From the NCBI GenBank assembly GCA_002338505.1, contig DDIK01000071.1:1-14105 (forward strand): a stretch of 14,105 nt of DNA. The letters are read 5' to 3'. The notes below the pieces were generated by a model, which searched no databases, was not told the DNA's origin, and was given only the letters and a program-made list of their open reading frames with translations. The stretch comes from Bacteriovorax sp. UBA1852 (GTDB lineage Bacteria; Bdellovibrionota; Bacteriovoracia; Bacteriovoracales; Bacteriovoracaceae). Both the position numbers and the translations under genes were made by a program. This document shows positions 7,851 to 14,105 of this stretch, in pieces. Position 1 is the first letter of the stretch; each line of letters begins with the position of its first letter.

Positions 7851-8798
7851 TTAACTTAGATTAAATTCTTTAGTGCTAGAATTGAGAAGCCCGTTTACAA
7901 AATTCTTATCCGATGTTTGCTTCTTGCCTTCTAATTGTATCGAAGAAAGTCGTACAGTTGCATCTTTGCAGCCTACGAGAAGCATATTTTCTTGAAGAGA
8001 CAGCTCTCCTGGCCCTAATTTATTTATAGCATATTTTTCTATTTCGATTATCTTGAGTCTCTTATCATTGAAAAAGCAGAAAGTTCCAGGCCAAGGCTTA
8101 AGCGCTCTCACTCTATTGTGAAGATCTGTGTAGTTTGAATTTTCAAAAACTAAATGCCCATCTTCTTTTTTTAATGTAGGAGCAAATGAGACGTTGTCTT
8201 CATTTTGCTCTGTTTCTACTATATTATTATCGATTAAATCTACGATAAAAGAATCTAGAGTAATAGCCGCTTGAAATTTGAGTTTAGTGTAGAGTTGACC
8301 ACCAGTTTCATCAGAGCTAATTGCAATGGGTGAACTTTTAACAACATTTCCAGCATCCATTTTCTTAACCATTCTTTGAATGGATACTCCTGTAGAGCTA
8401 TCGCCATTTAAAAGAGCATATTGAATGGGTGCGGCACCACGATACTTTGGAAGTAGTGAAGTGTGTATATTAAAACAACCAAGCTTTGGTAAATTAAGGA
8501 CTTTAGACCCAAGGAATTGAGCGAACGCTAGAACAACAAAAAAATCGATATCTTTATTAGAGAGCTCTGCTAAATACTCTTCTTCTTTATTGATATTTGT
8601 GGTTTGAAAATATGGTATTTTCTGTGTCTTTGAGTATTCAATAACCGCAGGAGATTGAAGTTTTTGACCTCTGCCGGATTTTCTGTCAGGCATGCTTATC
8701 ACTGAAACCAAATTGATGTTTGGATGATTATTTAGTAGCTCTAAGCTTGGAACTGAAAAGTCTGGTGTGCCAAAAAAGACAACATTATACTTCTTCAT
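7851..8798 (-). CDS. fmt: methionyl-tRNA formyltransferase
   Basis: Fmt transfers a formyl group from 10-formyltetrahydrofolate to Met-tRNAi, producing the initiator fMet-tRNA. At 315 residues it matches the family. The N-terminal formyltransferase domain (about 4-205) begins VVFFGTPDFSVPSLE and carries the catalytic triad Asn110, His112 (FNIHTSLLPKYRGAAPIQ) and Asp148 (KKMDAGNV). The loop PDRKSGRGQKLQSPAV (37-52) matches the tRNA-contacting insertion of Fmt. The C-terminal domain (about 210-315) starts with the FAPTLKKEDG motif and includes VRALKPWPGTF. The ATG shares one base with the def stop (TAATG). The def-fmt order is the common bacterial arrangement, since deformylase removes the formyl group that Fmt adds. 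Confidence 0.96.
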   Translation of the reverse strand: MKKYNVVFFGTPDFSVPSLELLNNHPNINLVSVISMPDRKSGRGQKLQSPAVIEYSKTQKIPYFQTTNINKEEEYLAELSNKDIDFFVVLAFAQFLGSKVLNLPKLGCFNIHTSLLPKYRGAAPIQYALLNGDSSTGVSIQRMVKKMDAGNVVKSSPIAISSDETGGQLYTKLKFQAAITLDSFIVDLIDNNIVETEQNEDNVSFAPTLKKEDGHLVFENSNYTDLHNRVRALKPWPGTFCFFNDKRLKIIEIEKYAINKLGPGELSLQENMLLVGCKDATVRLSSIQLEGKKQTSDKNFVNGLLNSSTKEFNLS

Positions 8799-9400
8799 TA
8801 ACGGAGACCACTTCTTTTTAAATAGCGCTTTGTCAGAAAATTACGTTTTAAAGTACTTAACCTTTCAAGGAAGACAATACCTTCAAGATGATCATTTTCA
8901 TGTTGAATACAGACACTGAGGAGACCATCTGCATCGAGAGTGTGCTTATTTCCTTCAACATCTTGATAATGAACTTTGATTTTTTCTACTCTCTTAACCT
9001 CTTCGTAAAGACCTGGAAGAGAGAGACAACCTTCTTCATAAAGTATTTCACCTTCAACTTTTTCAATTTCAGGATTAATTAAAATTAATGGATTGAAGTT
9101 AGATAATTCATAGTCTTTCGTGCCATCAGCTCTTGTAACTTCTTCTCGATTAAAATCAATATCCATAACAAAGAGTCTTATACTCTTTCCTATTTGAGGA
9201 GCAGCTAGGCCAATCCCAGGAGCGTGATACATTGTGTAGAGCATATCTTTACAGAGTTTTTTCAAGTCATCGTTGAATTCTGTAATAGGCTCAGCAATCT
9301 TTTTTAAGACAGGTGCTGGGTAAGTATAAACTTTAAGTTTCTCACCAGACGGCGAATAATTTTCTAGAATCTCTGCGTTAGCATTCATTGGCATTTCCAT
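8798..9400 (-). CDS. def: peptide deformylase
   Basis: Def removes the formyl group from the N-terminal methionine of new proteins, using a metal (usually Fe or Zn). All three family motifs are present; numbering is from the ATG at 9400: GIGLAAPQIG (62-71), EEGCLSLPG with metal ligand Cys125, and QHENDHLEG with His167, Glu168 and His171. The core begins at about residue 23 (KVYTYPAPVLKKIAEPI). Start choice is uncertain. An in-frame GTG at 9424 would give 208 residues, the ATG at 9400 gives 200, and the ATG at 9388 gives 196. None has a strong ribosome-binding site. I prefer 9400 because it is an ATG and because the candidate promoter at 9439-9467 would leave almost no leader for the GTG. It is the first gene of the def-fmt-rpe-hutHI run. 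Confidence 0.93.
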   Translation of the reverse strand: MEMPMNANAEILENYSPSGEKLKVYTYPAPVLKKIAEPITEFNDDLKKLCKDMLYTMYHAPGIGLAAPQIGKSIRLFVMDIDFNREEVTRADGTKDYELSNFNPLILINPEIEKVEGEILYEEGCLSLPGLYEEVKRVEKIKVHYQDVEGNKHTLDADGLLSVCIQHENDHLEGIVFLERLSTLKRNFLTKRYLKRSGLR

Positions 9401-9438
9401 AAAAAAAGTGAATATTTTCGGCACATTAACATGAAAAA

Positions 9439-9467
9439 AGAATAACAGTAAAGTTAGTGGTTTTTAA
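9439..9467 (-). promoter_or_regulatory. candidate promoter upstream of def
   Basis: Within the 59-nt gap after the glycosyltransferase gene, the minus strand reads TTAAAA (9462-9467), a 17-nt spacer, then TATTCT (9439-9444) with an upstream TG one base away, an extended -10 arrangement. Each hexamer matches the sigma70 consensus at 4 of 6 positions. Transcription would start near 9432, about 30 nt ahead of the preferred def ATG. A 13-nt palindrome (9468-9480) abuts the -35 box. Confidence 0.3.
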
Positions 9468-9483
9468 TTACACAGTGTAAAGG

Positions 9484-11118
9484 CTAGGGCTTCTTGAAGA
9501 TGACGTACACTTGGCGAATTGATGAAATATCACGTGTTTTCAATGCGTTAGTAATTTGCTTGAGAGTTGTTCTTCTTCTCCAAATTGACCACTTGTGAAG
9601 AACAGTAGACTTGCCCTTAAGTTTATAATTTATAAAATCTTCGAGCTTCAAAATATAGACAGCTTGAGGTCTACTTGTTTCTGCCATTTTTGAAGGATGC
9701 AATAGCTCAATCTTGCGATCTATGGCCTCTTCAACAAAGTACGGCTTTCGTACATGTGCAATGACAGATTTTTCTCCAATAATATCTTGAACCTTTTGAG
9801 GGATAAACGAAGGAATAAAATGAGGTGAAAGTAGAACCCATACGATTCCAATAAAGGTTTGCGCGCTTAGTCCTTTTAGTGCGACAGACCTAGATTTGTA
9901 AAATGCTACAGCACTTCCAAAGAGAATTGTGAGATATAAGGCCATAGGGTAGAAAAAATCTTTATTAGGAAGAATGATATCAACGTAATAGCAAATAACT
10001 GCCAGCAAAGTAAAAACTAAGAGTGATGCAATAAAGAGAAGAATATTACCAGTCTTATATATATTGATTCTCTTATCTGATTCACTTTGACTAGAATAAG
10101 GCTTTACTAGGGTCACAAGAATTAAAATGAGAAAGAAAGGTACAGCTGGCATAGCATAATGGTGTGATCTTTGAGAGGGGATTAGCCAGACAACAAGAAA
10201 GGTAAAAGCATTAATAATAATAAAAATAAGAGTATTCTTAGTTTCGTGCTTCCCTTGCGATGTAAAAAAATCTTTAAATGAAAGATATGAGTAAGGTAGA
10301 AAAAGCGACCATGGCAGTGTAAATATTAAAAGCCCTTGAATAACATGTCGTACGGGGTAACTCTTTGCTGTAAACTTACCAACATTCTCTCTTAAGAAAA
10401 AGTAATTGAAAAACTCATCTCCATAACTGATATAAGAGGCAATAAACCAAAGTGAGCCTAATAAAACTGTCGCTGAACCATAGATGATGATTGGTTTAAA
10501 CAAGTTTTTCTTATGTGCGATAAAACGGTAAACCATATAAATAAAAAAAGAAGCACCGGTTATAATGATTGAGACAGGTCCTTTTATTAAAATGGCGCAA
10601 GCTCCAAAAAATATGGCCAAAAGCATATAGTATAATTTCTTAAATTTTAAATAGTCATAAAAAAGTAAAATTGAAACAAAGGTTAAAAGAGAAAGTGGTA
10701 TTTCCATCATAAAAATTCTGGCATATTTAAACATACCCACGGTACATGCAAGGAAAATAAATGTTGCATGACTTTCTATCTGAAAATGGCGCTTTACCCA
10801 ATATGAAGCGATAACAAGTAAGAATATTGTAAGAAAAGCAATAGAGAGTCTAGCAGAGTGAATATGAGTAAAATAGCCAGTTTTAGACAAGGGTAGAGGA
10901 AATAAGAAATGAAGCGGTGGCTTCGACCAGTGCCTTTCTCCTCTATAATAAGGTGTCATGACAGATGACTTCGCTTCCATTTCTTTTGAGACTTGAAGAT
11001 AAAACCCTTCTGTACCCTGTCTTAAGCCATCTAAATTATCTAAGTCATAAGTGAAGTAAAATGCTGTTAGTAAGATACTGAATATAAAGAACAGATGCTT
11101 TTTAGAAATTATATTCAT
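9484..11118 (-). CDS. ArnT/PMT-like GT-C glycosyltransferase, polytopic membrane protein
   Basis: This is a 544-residue membrane protein of the GT-C superfamily (ArnT, PMT/GT39-like). Relatives move sugars from polyprenyl-phosphate donors onto lipid A, proteins or other envelope glycans on the periplasmic side. About twelve hydrophobic helices span residues 8-430, and a soluble tail covers about 440-544. The first periplasmic loop has the family pattern GTEGFYLQVSKEM (35-47), then PYYRGERHWSKPPLHF (56-71), which corresponds to the DExRYAExxREM and KPP motifs. Further matches are ARIFMMEIP (133-141), FLRENVGKF (241-249), FTLPWSLFLP (266-275) and SQRSHHYAMPAVPFF (315-329). The usual loop-1 Asp-Glu pair is Thr36-Glu37, and the next conserved Asp appears as Glu139. 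The start is one base after the stop of the LptF/G-like gene (TAGAATG), so the two are coupled. The acceptor cannot be told from sequence. Confidence 0.82.
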   Translation of the reverse strand: MNIISKKHLFFIFSILLTAFYFTYDLDNLDGLRQGTEGFYLQVSKEMEAKSSVMTPYYRGERHWSKPPLHFLFPLPLSKTGYFTHIHSARLSIAFLTIFLLVIASYWVKRHFQIESHATFIFLACTVGMFKYARIFMMEIPLSLLTFVSILLFYDYLKFKKLYYMLLAIFFGACAILIKGPVSIIITGASFFIYMVYRFIAHKKNLFKPIIIYGSATVLLGSLWFIASYISYGDEFFNYFFLRENVGKFTAKSYPVRHVIQGLLIFTLPWSLFLPYSYLSFKDFFTSQGKHETKNTLIFIIINAFTFLVVWLIPSQRSHHYAMPAVPFFLILILVTLVKPYSSQSESDKRINIYKTGNILLFIASLLVFTLLAVICYYVDIILPNKDFFYPMALYLTILFGSAVAFYKSRSVALKGLSAQTFIGIVWVLLSPHFIPSFIPQKVQDIIGEKSVIAHVRKPYFVEEAIDRKIELLHPSKMAETSRPQAVYILKLEDFINYKLKGKSTVLHKWSIWRRRTTLKQITNALKTRDISSIRQVYVIFKKP

Positions 11119-11119
11119 T

Positions 11120-12217
11120 CTAAGAAATCCTCCTATTCTTATAAAAAGTATAAACTATTATAAAAGTAAAAAATAAAGGGACCATGAAGCATGCTAGATA
11201 TGGCTGTAATTTAAGATTCTTGCCAAGTTCGATCGTATAATTTTGTATAAGCCAATAGAGAATAGTAAACACAAAGACAAAACCTGCACTTTTTCCAAAG
11301 GAACTATTACGTCTATTTGGATTGAATATTGAGATTGCCGCCAGAATCGTAAAGATAATACATATTAAACTATCAGATATATGTTTCAGAAAGATAACTT
11401 GATATTCCCCCGTATTAATATCTGAAGCGTTGAGCTTAGAGATATAACTATACAAGAGATTGAAGTTTAGTGTCGTAATATCAGCCTCAATTTGTTTAAA
11501 ATCAGAAAGCTTTTCTTTTAGATTGAACTCAATGTTCTCGTTAATAACCTGAGGAAATGATAGACCACTAAGAGATGCAATTTTTGAACTTTCTTTGAAT
11601 GACCAACTCTGATCGTCATTATTATAAGTAAGTTTAGGAAACTTTAAGATCTCCTTTAACTTATATTCAGAATTATACTTAAAGACATCAACGTTATAAA
11701 TAGTATTTGATTTCTTATCGAACTTAGAAAAGCTAAAGAAGTATTCATTATTCTTATACCAGATTTTACCTGAGCCTGTACTAAGCCCCTGACTCTTTAA
11801 TCTTCGAAACTTATCGATTGAGTCACTAAGAATAATATGTCTTTTTGATTTGATATAAGGGTTAACATAGCCACTTACTACAAATTGAAAAAGTGAAACA
11901 AAGAGAGAAATTTGAAATAGTGAATAGATGTAGGATTGTCTGGAAAAGCCAGAGGCAAAAATAGCAGTTAATTCGTTTCGGTTTTTAAGTTTATTGATTG
12001 AGAATAAGCTGGCTACGAGGCAACTAACCGGTGTAACTTGATTTATAAACGAAGGCAGTTCGATTAGATAATTTAAAAGAACTTCAGAGTTTGAAACGTT
12101 GTCTCTTTGAAAACCAGAAATTAAGTTACCAATAGTAAGTAGTAGAAGAAGTACAAACTCTGCTGATAGAAAGAAAACAATCCATTCTGTGGTGATTAAT
12201 CTCTTTATCTGCGACAT
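11120..12217 (-). CDS. LptF/LptG-family lipopolysaccharide export permease
   Basis: This is a YjgP/YjgQ-family inner-membrane permease. LptF and LptG form the channel of the LptB2FG ABC transporter, which extracts lipopolysaccharide from the inner membrane. At 365 residues it has the family layout: helices near 12-32, 60-77 and 97-118, a periplasmic beta-jellyroll (about 125-265), and three C-terminal helices (about 275-295, 308-326, 336-358). The cytoplasmic coupling segment KNRNELTAIFASGFSRQ (78-94) matches the ExxAIxxSGxS motif that contacts LptB. LptF and LptG cannot be told apart with confidence here. Only one permease gene is present, so the partner is elsewhere, or this is an extra paralog. 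Its start overlaps the end of the upstream gene by 13 nt, and a glycosyltransferase gene follows after 1 nt. Confidence 0.85.
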   Translation of the reverse strand: MSQIKRLITTEWIVFFLSAEFVLLLLLTIGNLISGFQRDNVSNSEVLLNYLIELPSFINQVTPVSCLVASLFSINKLKNRNELTAIFASGFSRQSYIYSLFQISLFVSLFQFVVSGYVNPYIKSKRHIILSDSIDKFRRLKSQGLSTGSGKIWYKNNEYFFSFSKFDKKSNTIYNVDVFKYNSEYKLKEILKFPKLTYNNDDQSWSFKESSKIASLSGLSFPQVINENIEFNLKEKLSDFKQIEADITTLNFNLLYSYISKLNASDINTGEYQVIFLKHISDSLICIIFTILAAISIFNPNRRNSSFGKSAGFVFVFTILYWLIQNYTIELGKNLKLQPYLACFMVPLFFTFIIVYTFYKNRRIS

Positions 12218-12915
12218 ATACCAATTACACTACTAAGAATTCTTATAAATGGTTTTGTAAGCAAGTCGTTTATAAGTACTTTTGCTACAGTATTTCTATT
12301 TAATAATTTGATTAATTTCGGTGATAATAAATAGTAGTAGTAAATAAAACTCTTTCCTGCTTTATGCGAGCTAATTTTATCCTTAAAGAAACGTAAATTA
12401 GTGAGGACACCATATTGATTATCTGGATAAGCGTAAGTTGCTAGATAGCAGGCTTTTGATTCAACATTTAAACGATCAAAAGCTTGTTGAAAGGCCTTTT
12501 TATTATGTAGTCCTTTCTGTCTTAGTGCTTTCTTCAGCATTTGGGCATTAACATGTTGATATTTAAATCCTAAAGAAAAAACAACAAATTGATTAAGGCA
12601 ACGAATGGATTCTTTTTGTAATCTCGGTGACCTATCATACGACTTTGCTAAGTCCCAGTAAGCGTGACTGACAAGTAGCATTTCAGTCATATCTTTTTTT
12701 CTGTCAAAGAGAGCTGGCTTTAACTCAGACTCATTAACTTTCATATAAGCAGCTAATGTAGCAAGGTAGAGATTATATTTCTCAACTGCTTTTGGAATTT
12801 CACCTTTTTGTGAATACTCTTGAGCGTGACGAAGAACTTTTAATCTGTCGCTATAGGCAGCTACAATATTTTCCGGGCGCTTTTCTTCTTCTGAATTTTC
12901 ATCAAGATCAATCAT
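12205..12915 (-). CDS. helical protein with a CFI-box-like C-terminal domain
   Basis: This is a 236-residue protein of unknown function. Residues 1-20 are acidic and polar with no signal peptide. Residues 20-150 are predicted helical, and AQEYSQKGEIPKAVEKYNLYL (31-51) looks like a TPR-type helical pair. From residue 156 the pattern CYLATYAYPDNQ, then LRFFKD (174-179), Gly187, YYYYLLSP (192-199) and a hydrophobic, basic tail ending CRR resembles the CFI-box C-terminal domain. That domain usually reads CFIATxxYG, then LRxFRD, G, YYxxSP. Here Phe-Ile is replaced by Tyr-Leu. The domain's biochemical role is not established as far as I know. An AAAGGT ribosome-binding site precedes the ATG, 10 nt after the barrel gene. 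The 3' end overlaps the LptF/G-like gene by 13 nt, tying it to the envelope operon. The family match was recognised by eye. Confidence 0.7.
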   Translation of the reverse strand: MIDLDENSEEEKRPENIVAAYSDRLKVLRHAQEYSQKGEIPKAVEKYNLYLATLAAYMKVNESELKPALFDRKKDMTEMLLVSHAYWDLAKSYDRSPRLQKESIRCLNQFVVFSLGFKYQHVNAQMLKKALRQKGLHNKKAFQQAFDRLNVESKACYLATYAYPDNQYGVLTNLRFFKDKISSHKAGKSFIYYYYLLSPKLIKLLNRNTVAKVLINDLLTKPFIRILSSVIGICRR

Positions 12916-12925
12916 TTAATTACCT

Positions 12926-13786
12926 TTAGAATCTGTAAGAAAGAGAGAATGAAGAATCTTTTATAGTTTGTGAGTCTTGCTTAAGTTCAAAACTTTCAAG
13001 GACTTTAGTGTTCTTTATTGCAAAGTTCATAACTAACTTAGGTCCAACCCATCCTATACCAAACCCACTTCCACGTTCCATCAGGTCTTTGTCATCATAA
13101 GCTCCAAATCGCAAGAAGAAGTCATCAAAGACTTTAAGCTGCATGGCACCTTTGACGACACTAGTATCTGAAATAGCACCCTCGTAGTCAGCTCCGATGT
13201 CTAACATAATCATCATAAAGTTGAGAACTTGATATTGAAACCCAGCTATGGCCTTAGTTTCATTTGGAGACTTTCTCGTTGGATCAATAAGTGTAAAACC
13301 TACGCTAAAATCTTTAGAGACAGCATGAAAGACACCAGGAACAACAATTTTATAATTTTCATCGATTCTTGTACCATTATAGAGATAACTTTTTTCAACA
13401 TTCCTATAGGCAATACCCATAGAAGACTTGTCACCTAGGGTTGAAGCAAGAGCAAGATTCATTTGTTTGAGTTGGTTTGTCCCTTCGTTGTGTTTTATAA
13501 GTGCAACTGATCCTCTTAAGTGTTTTGTTGCATCGGAGGCAATGAAGGCATAATTACTCGATTCTAGCGCCTGACTATCTGAGTCTGTATAGGTAGTGCT
13601 CGATCTTTCAAAGTAGAGTGAGGATAATTTAAAGAATGCAATTGGTGCTGGGTTACCTAAACTGGCTTCGTTCATCAGTAGAGAAGCGTTACCTGCGCCA
13701 GCAGTTGATTTCATTCTTGTAGTTTCAAAGTTTAATACCTTTGCCTGTGTTATTAAGACACAGAAGATTGCGATAATACTTTTCAC
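12926..13786 (-). CDS. probable outer-membrane beta-barrel protein, function unknown
   Basis: This is a 286-residue protein starting with a short Sec-type signal (MKSIIAIFCVLITQA, probable cleavage near residue 15-18). The mature part has alternating polar and apolar stretches consistent with beta-strands and ends in SFSLSYRF. A C-terminal Phe preceded by alternating hydrophobic residues is the usual beta-barrel assembly signal. The N-terminal AGAGNASLLMNEASLGNPAPIAFF (about 29-52) resembles the NPA-containing region of FadL/PorV-like outer-membrane proteins, but no specific family can be claimed. The GTG start is supported by a strong GAGGAG ribosome-binding site 6-7 nt upstream and by a candidate promoter. 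It is the first gene of the operon that continues with the CFI-box protein, the LptF/G-like permease and the ArnT-like enzyme. Confidence 0.7.
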   Translation of the reverse strand: MKSIIAIFCVLITQAKVLNFETTRMKSTAGAGNASLLMNEASLGNPAPIAFFKLSSLYFERSSTTYTDSDSQALESSNYAFIASDATKHLRGSVALIKHNEGTNQLKQMNLALASTLGDKSSMGIAYRNVEKSYLYNGTRIDENYKIVVPGVFHAVSKDFSVGFTLIDPTRKSPNETKAIAGFQYQVLNFMMIMLDIGADYEGAISDTSVVKGAMQLKVFDDFFLRFGAYDDKDLMERGSGFGIGWVGPKLVMNFAIKNTKVLESFELKQDSQTIKDSSFSLSYRF

Positions 13787-13827
13787 TTGTACTCCTCATT
13801 AATAATCGAACAAATAACAGCTTATAA

Positions 13828-13856
13828 AGTATAGGAAATTTATTATATGAAGTCAC
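13828..13856 (-). promoter_or_regulatory. candidate sigma70-type promoter of the envelope operon
   Basis: The minus strand reads GTGACT (13851-13856), a 17-nt spacer, then TATACT (13828-13833). The -10 matches consensus at 5 of 6 positions, and the -35 keeps the TGAC core (4 of 6). Transcription would start near 13821 with a leader of about 35 nt that carries the GAGGAG site before the GTG at 13786. This is the best promoter seen in the window. Confidence 0.5.
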
Positions 13857-13861
13857 CTTGC

Positions 13862-13890
13862 TAATACTGAGGTGAAACACTCCAGTATTA
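13862..13890. promoter_or_regulatory. 29-nt imperfect dyad, possible operator
   Basis: TAATACTG (13862-13869) pairs perfectly with CAGTATTA (13883-13890). After one A/C mismatch, GGTG (13871-13874) pairs with CACT (13878-13881) through one G-T wobble, leaving a loop of AAA. No T-run follows on either strand, so it does not look like a terminator. It ends 6 bp upstream of the -35 box of the envelope operon, in the gap between two divergent genes, where an operator or activator site would be expected. Confidence 0.45.
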
Positions 13891-13894
13891 ATCT

Positions 13895-13912
13895 ACTAGA
13901 TATAACTAGATA
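13895..13912. repeat. direct repeat ACTAGATA x2, 10-bp spacing
   Basis: Two identical ACTAGATA copies (13895-13902 and 13905-13912) are spaced exactly 10 bp start to start, about one helical turn. They lie between the 29-nt dyad and the start of the divergent secreted-protein gene. They could be tandem half-sites for a regulator or a chance A/T-rich repeat. Confidence 0.35.
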
Positions 13913-13944
13913 CTTTTATTATTATATTAGTCCGTGAGGTTTAA

Positions 13945-14105
13945 ATGAAAAAGTATTCTCTGATATTGATGCTAGTATTAAATTATTGTTATGCCATTCC
14001 TACAATGGAAGGTTTGTTTAGAAATTCGAAGAGTGAAGATATTACAAAGAATTTAGTTGTGATTGAGATGACTATCGAAAAGGAAGAGTTGCAAATTCCT
14101 AGTGA
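13945..14105 (+). CDS. secreted protein of unknown function, 5' part (runs off window)
   Basis: An ATG at 13945 opens a frame of 53 complete codons that continues past the window edge. The product starts with a clear Sec signal peptide, MKKYSLILMLVLNYCYA, with probable cleavage after Ala17 before IPTMEG. The exported part begins with MEGLFRNSKSEDITKN followed by a beta-strand-like stretch, VVIEMTIEKEEL. No lipobox is present, although Cys15 lies near the cleavage site. A GTGAGG ribosome-binding site (13934-13939) lies 5 nt before the ATG. The gene diverges from the envelope operon across a 158-nt gap that holds the dyad and the direct repeat, so the two may share control. The family is not recognised with certainty from this fragment. 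Confidence 0.72.
   Translation, partial: MKKYSLILMLVLNYCYAIPTMEGLFRNSKSEDITKNLVVIEMTIEKEELQIPS

Noticed and set aside
9468..9480. Palindrome TTACACAGTGTAA considered as a terminator for the glycosyltransferase gene
   Set aside because: It has a one-base centre, so no proper loop can form, and no T-run follows on the minus strand.
13229..13438. 69-residue open frame on the plus strand inside the barrel gene
   Set aside because: It has no motif or ribosome-binding site, and the minus-strand gene has a strong start, signal peptide and beta-barrel ending.
13862..13890. Dyad considered as a rho-independent terminator
   Set aside because: Neither strand has a T-run after the stem, and the site lies between two divergent starts, where no gene ends.

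Overview
The window is AT-rich, gene-dense bacterial chromosome. Thirteen genes, two of them cut by the window edges, leave little non-coding space; the longest gap is 158 nt. A Gram-negative envelope is indicated by an LptF/LptG-type lipopolysaccharide permease, an ArnT/PMT-like lipid-linked glycosyltransferase and a probable outer-membrane beta-barrel ending in Phe. Together with the low GC and the style of the proteins, this best fits a marine Bdellovibrionota organism of the Bacteriovorax/Halobacteriovorax type. That placement is inference from general resemblance and was not searched. No rRNA, tRNA, CRISPR array, insertion sequence or phage gene was seen.

Region 1 (1-2046, + strand) is a DNA-maintenance pair: the C-terminal third of an NAD-dependent DNA ligase (LigA) whose stop overlaps the GTG start of RadA, the DNA-repair and recombination ATPase. 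Both are recognisable but diverge at normally constant motifs. Region 2 (2091-3825, - strand) is a two-gene unit: a tiny Flp/TadE-type prepilin-like protein followed 13 nt later by glycerol kinase (glpK). Region 3 (3878-4435, + strand) is a membrane-anchored TlpA/ResA-like thioredoxin. Its end overlaps the end of hutI by 11 nt, tail to tail.

Region 4 (4425-9424, - strand, read right to left) is a compact run def-fmt-rpe-hutH-hutI. It joins the formyl-methionine cycle (deformylase and Met-tRNA formyltransferase), ribulose-phosphate 3-epimerase and two steps of histidine degradation. Urocanase (hutU), which acts between HutH and HutI, is not in the window. Gaps are 16 nt or less and two junctions are TAATG stop/start overlaps, so translational coupling is likely. 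A 59-nt gap upstream of def may hold its own promoter.

Region 5 (9484-13786, - strand) looks like an envelope operon: a probable beta-barrel protein, a helical protein ending in a CFI-box-like C-terminal domain, an LptF/LptG-family permease and an ArnT-like glycosyltransferase. Spacing runs from 10 nt to a 13-nt overlap. A good candidate sigma70-type promoter lies upstream. Just beyond it is a 29-nt imperfect dyad, then a helically phased direct repeat, then a divergent gene (13945 to the window edge) for a small secreted protein. The envelope operon, with its unassigned barrel and CFI-box protein and its possible divergent control region, is the part most likely to hold undescribed biology.
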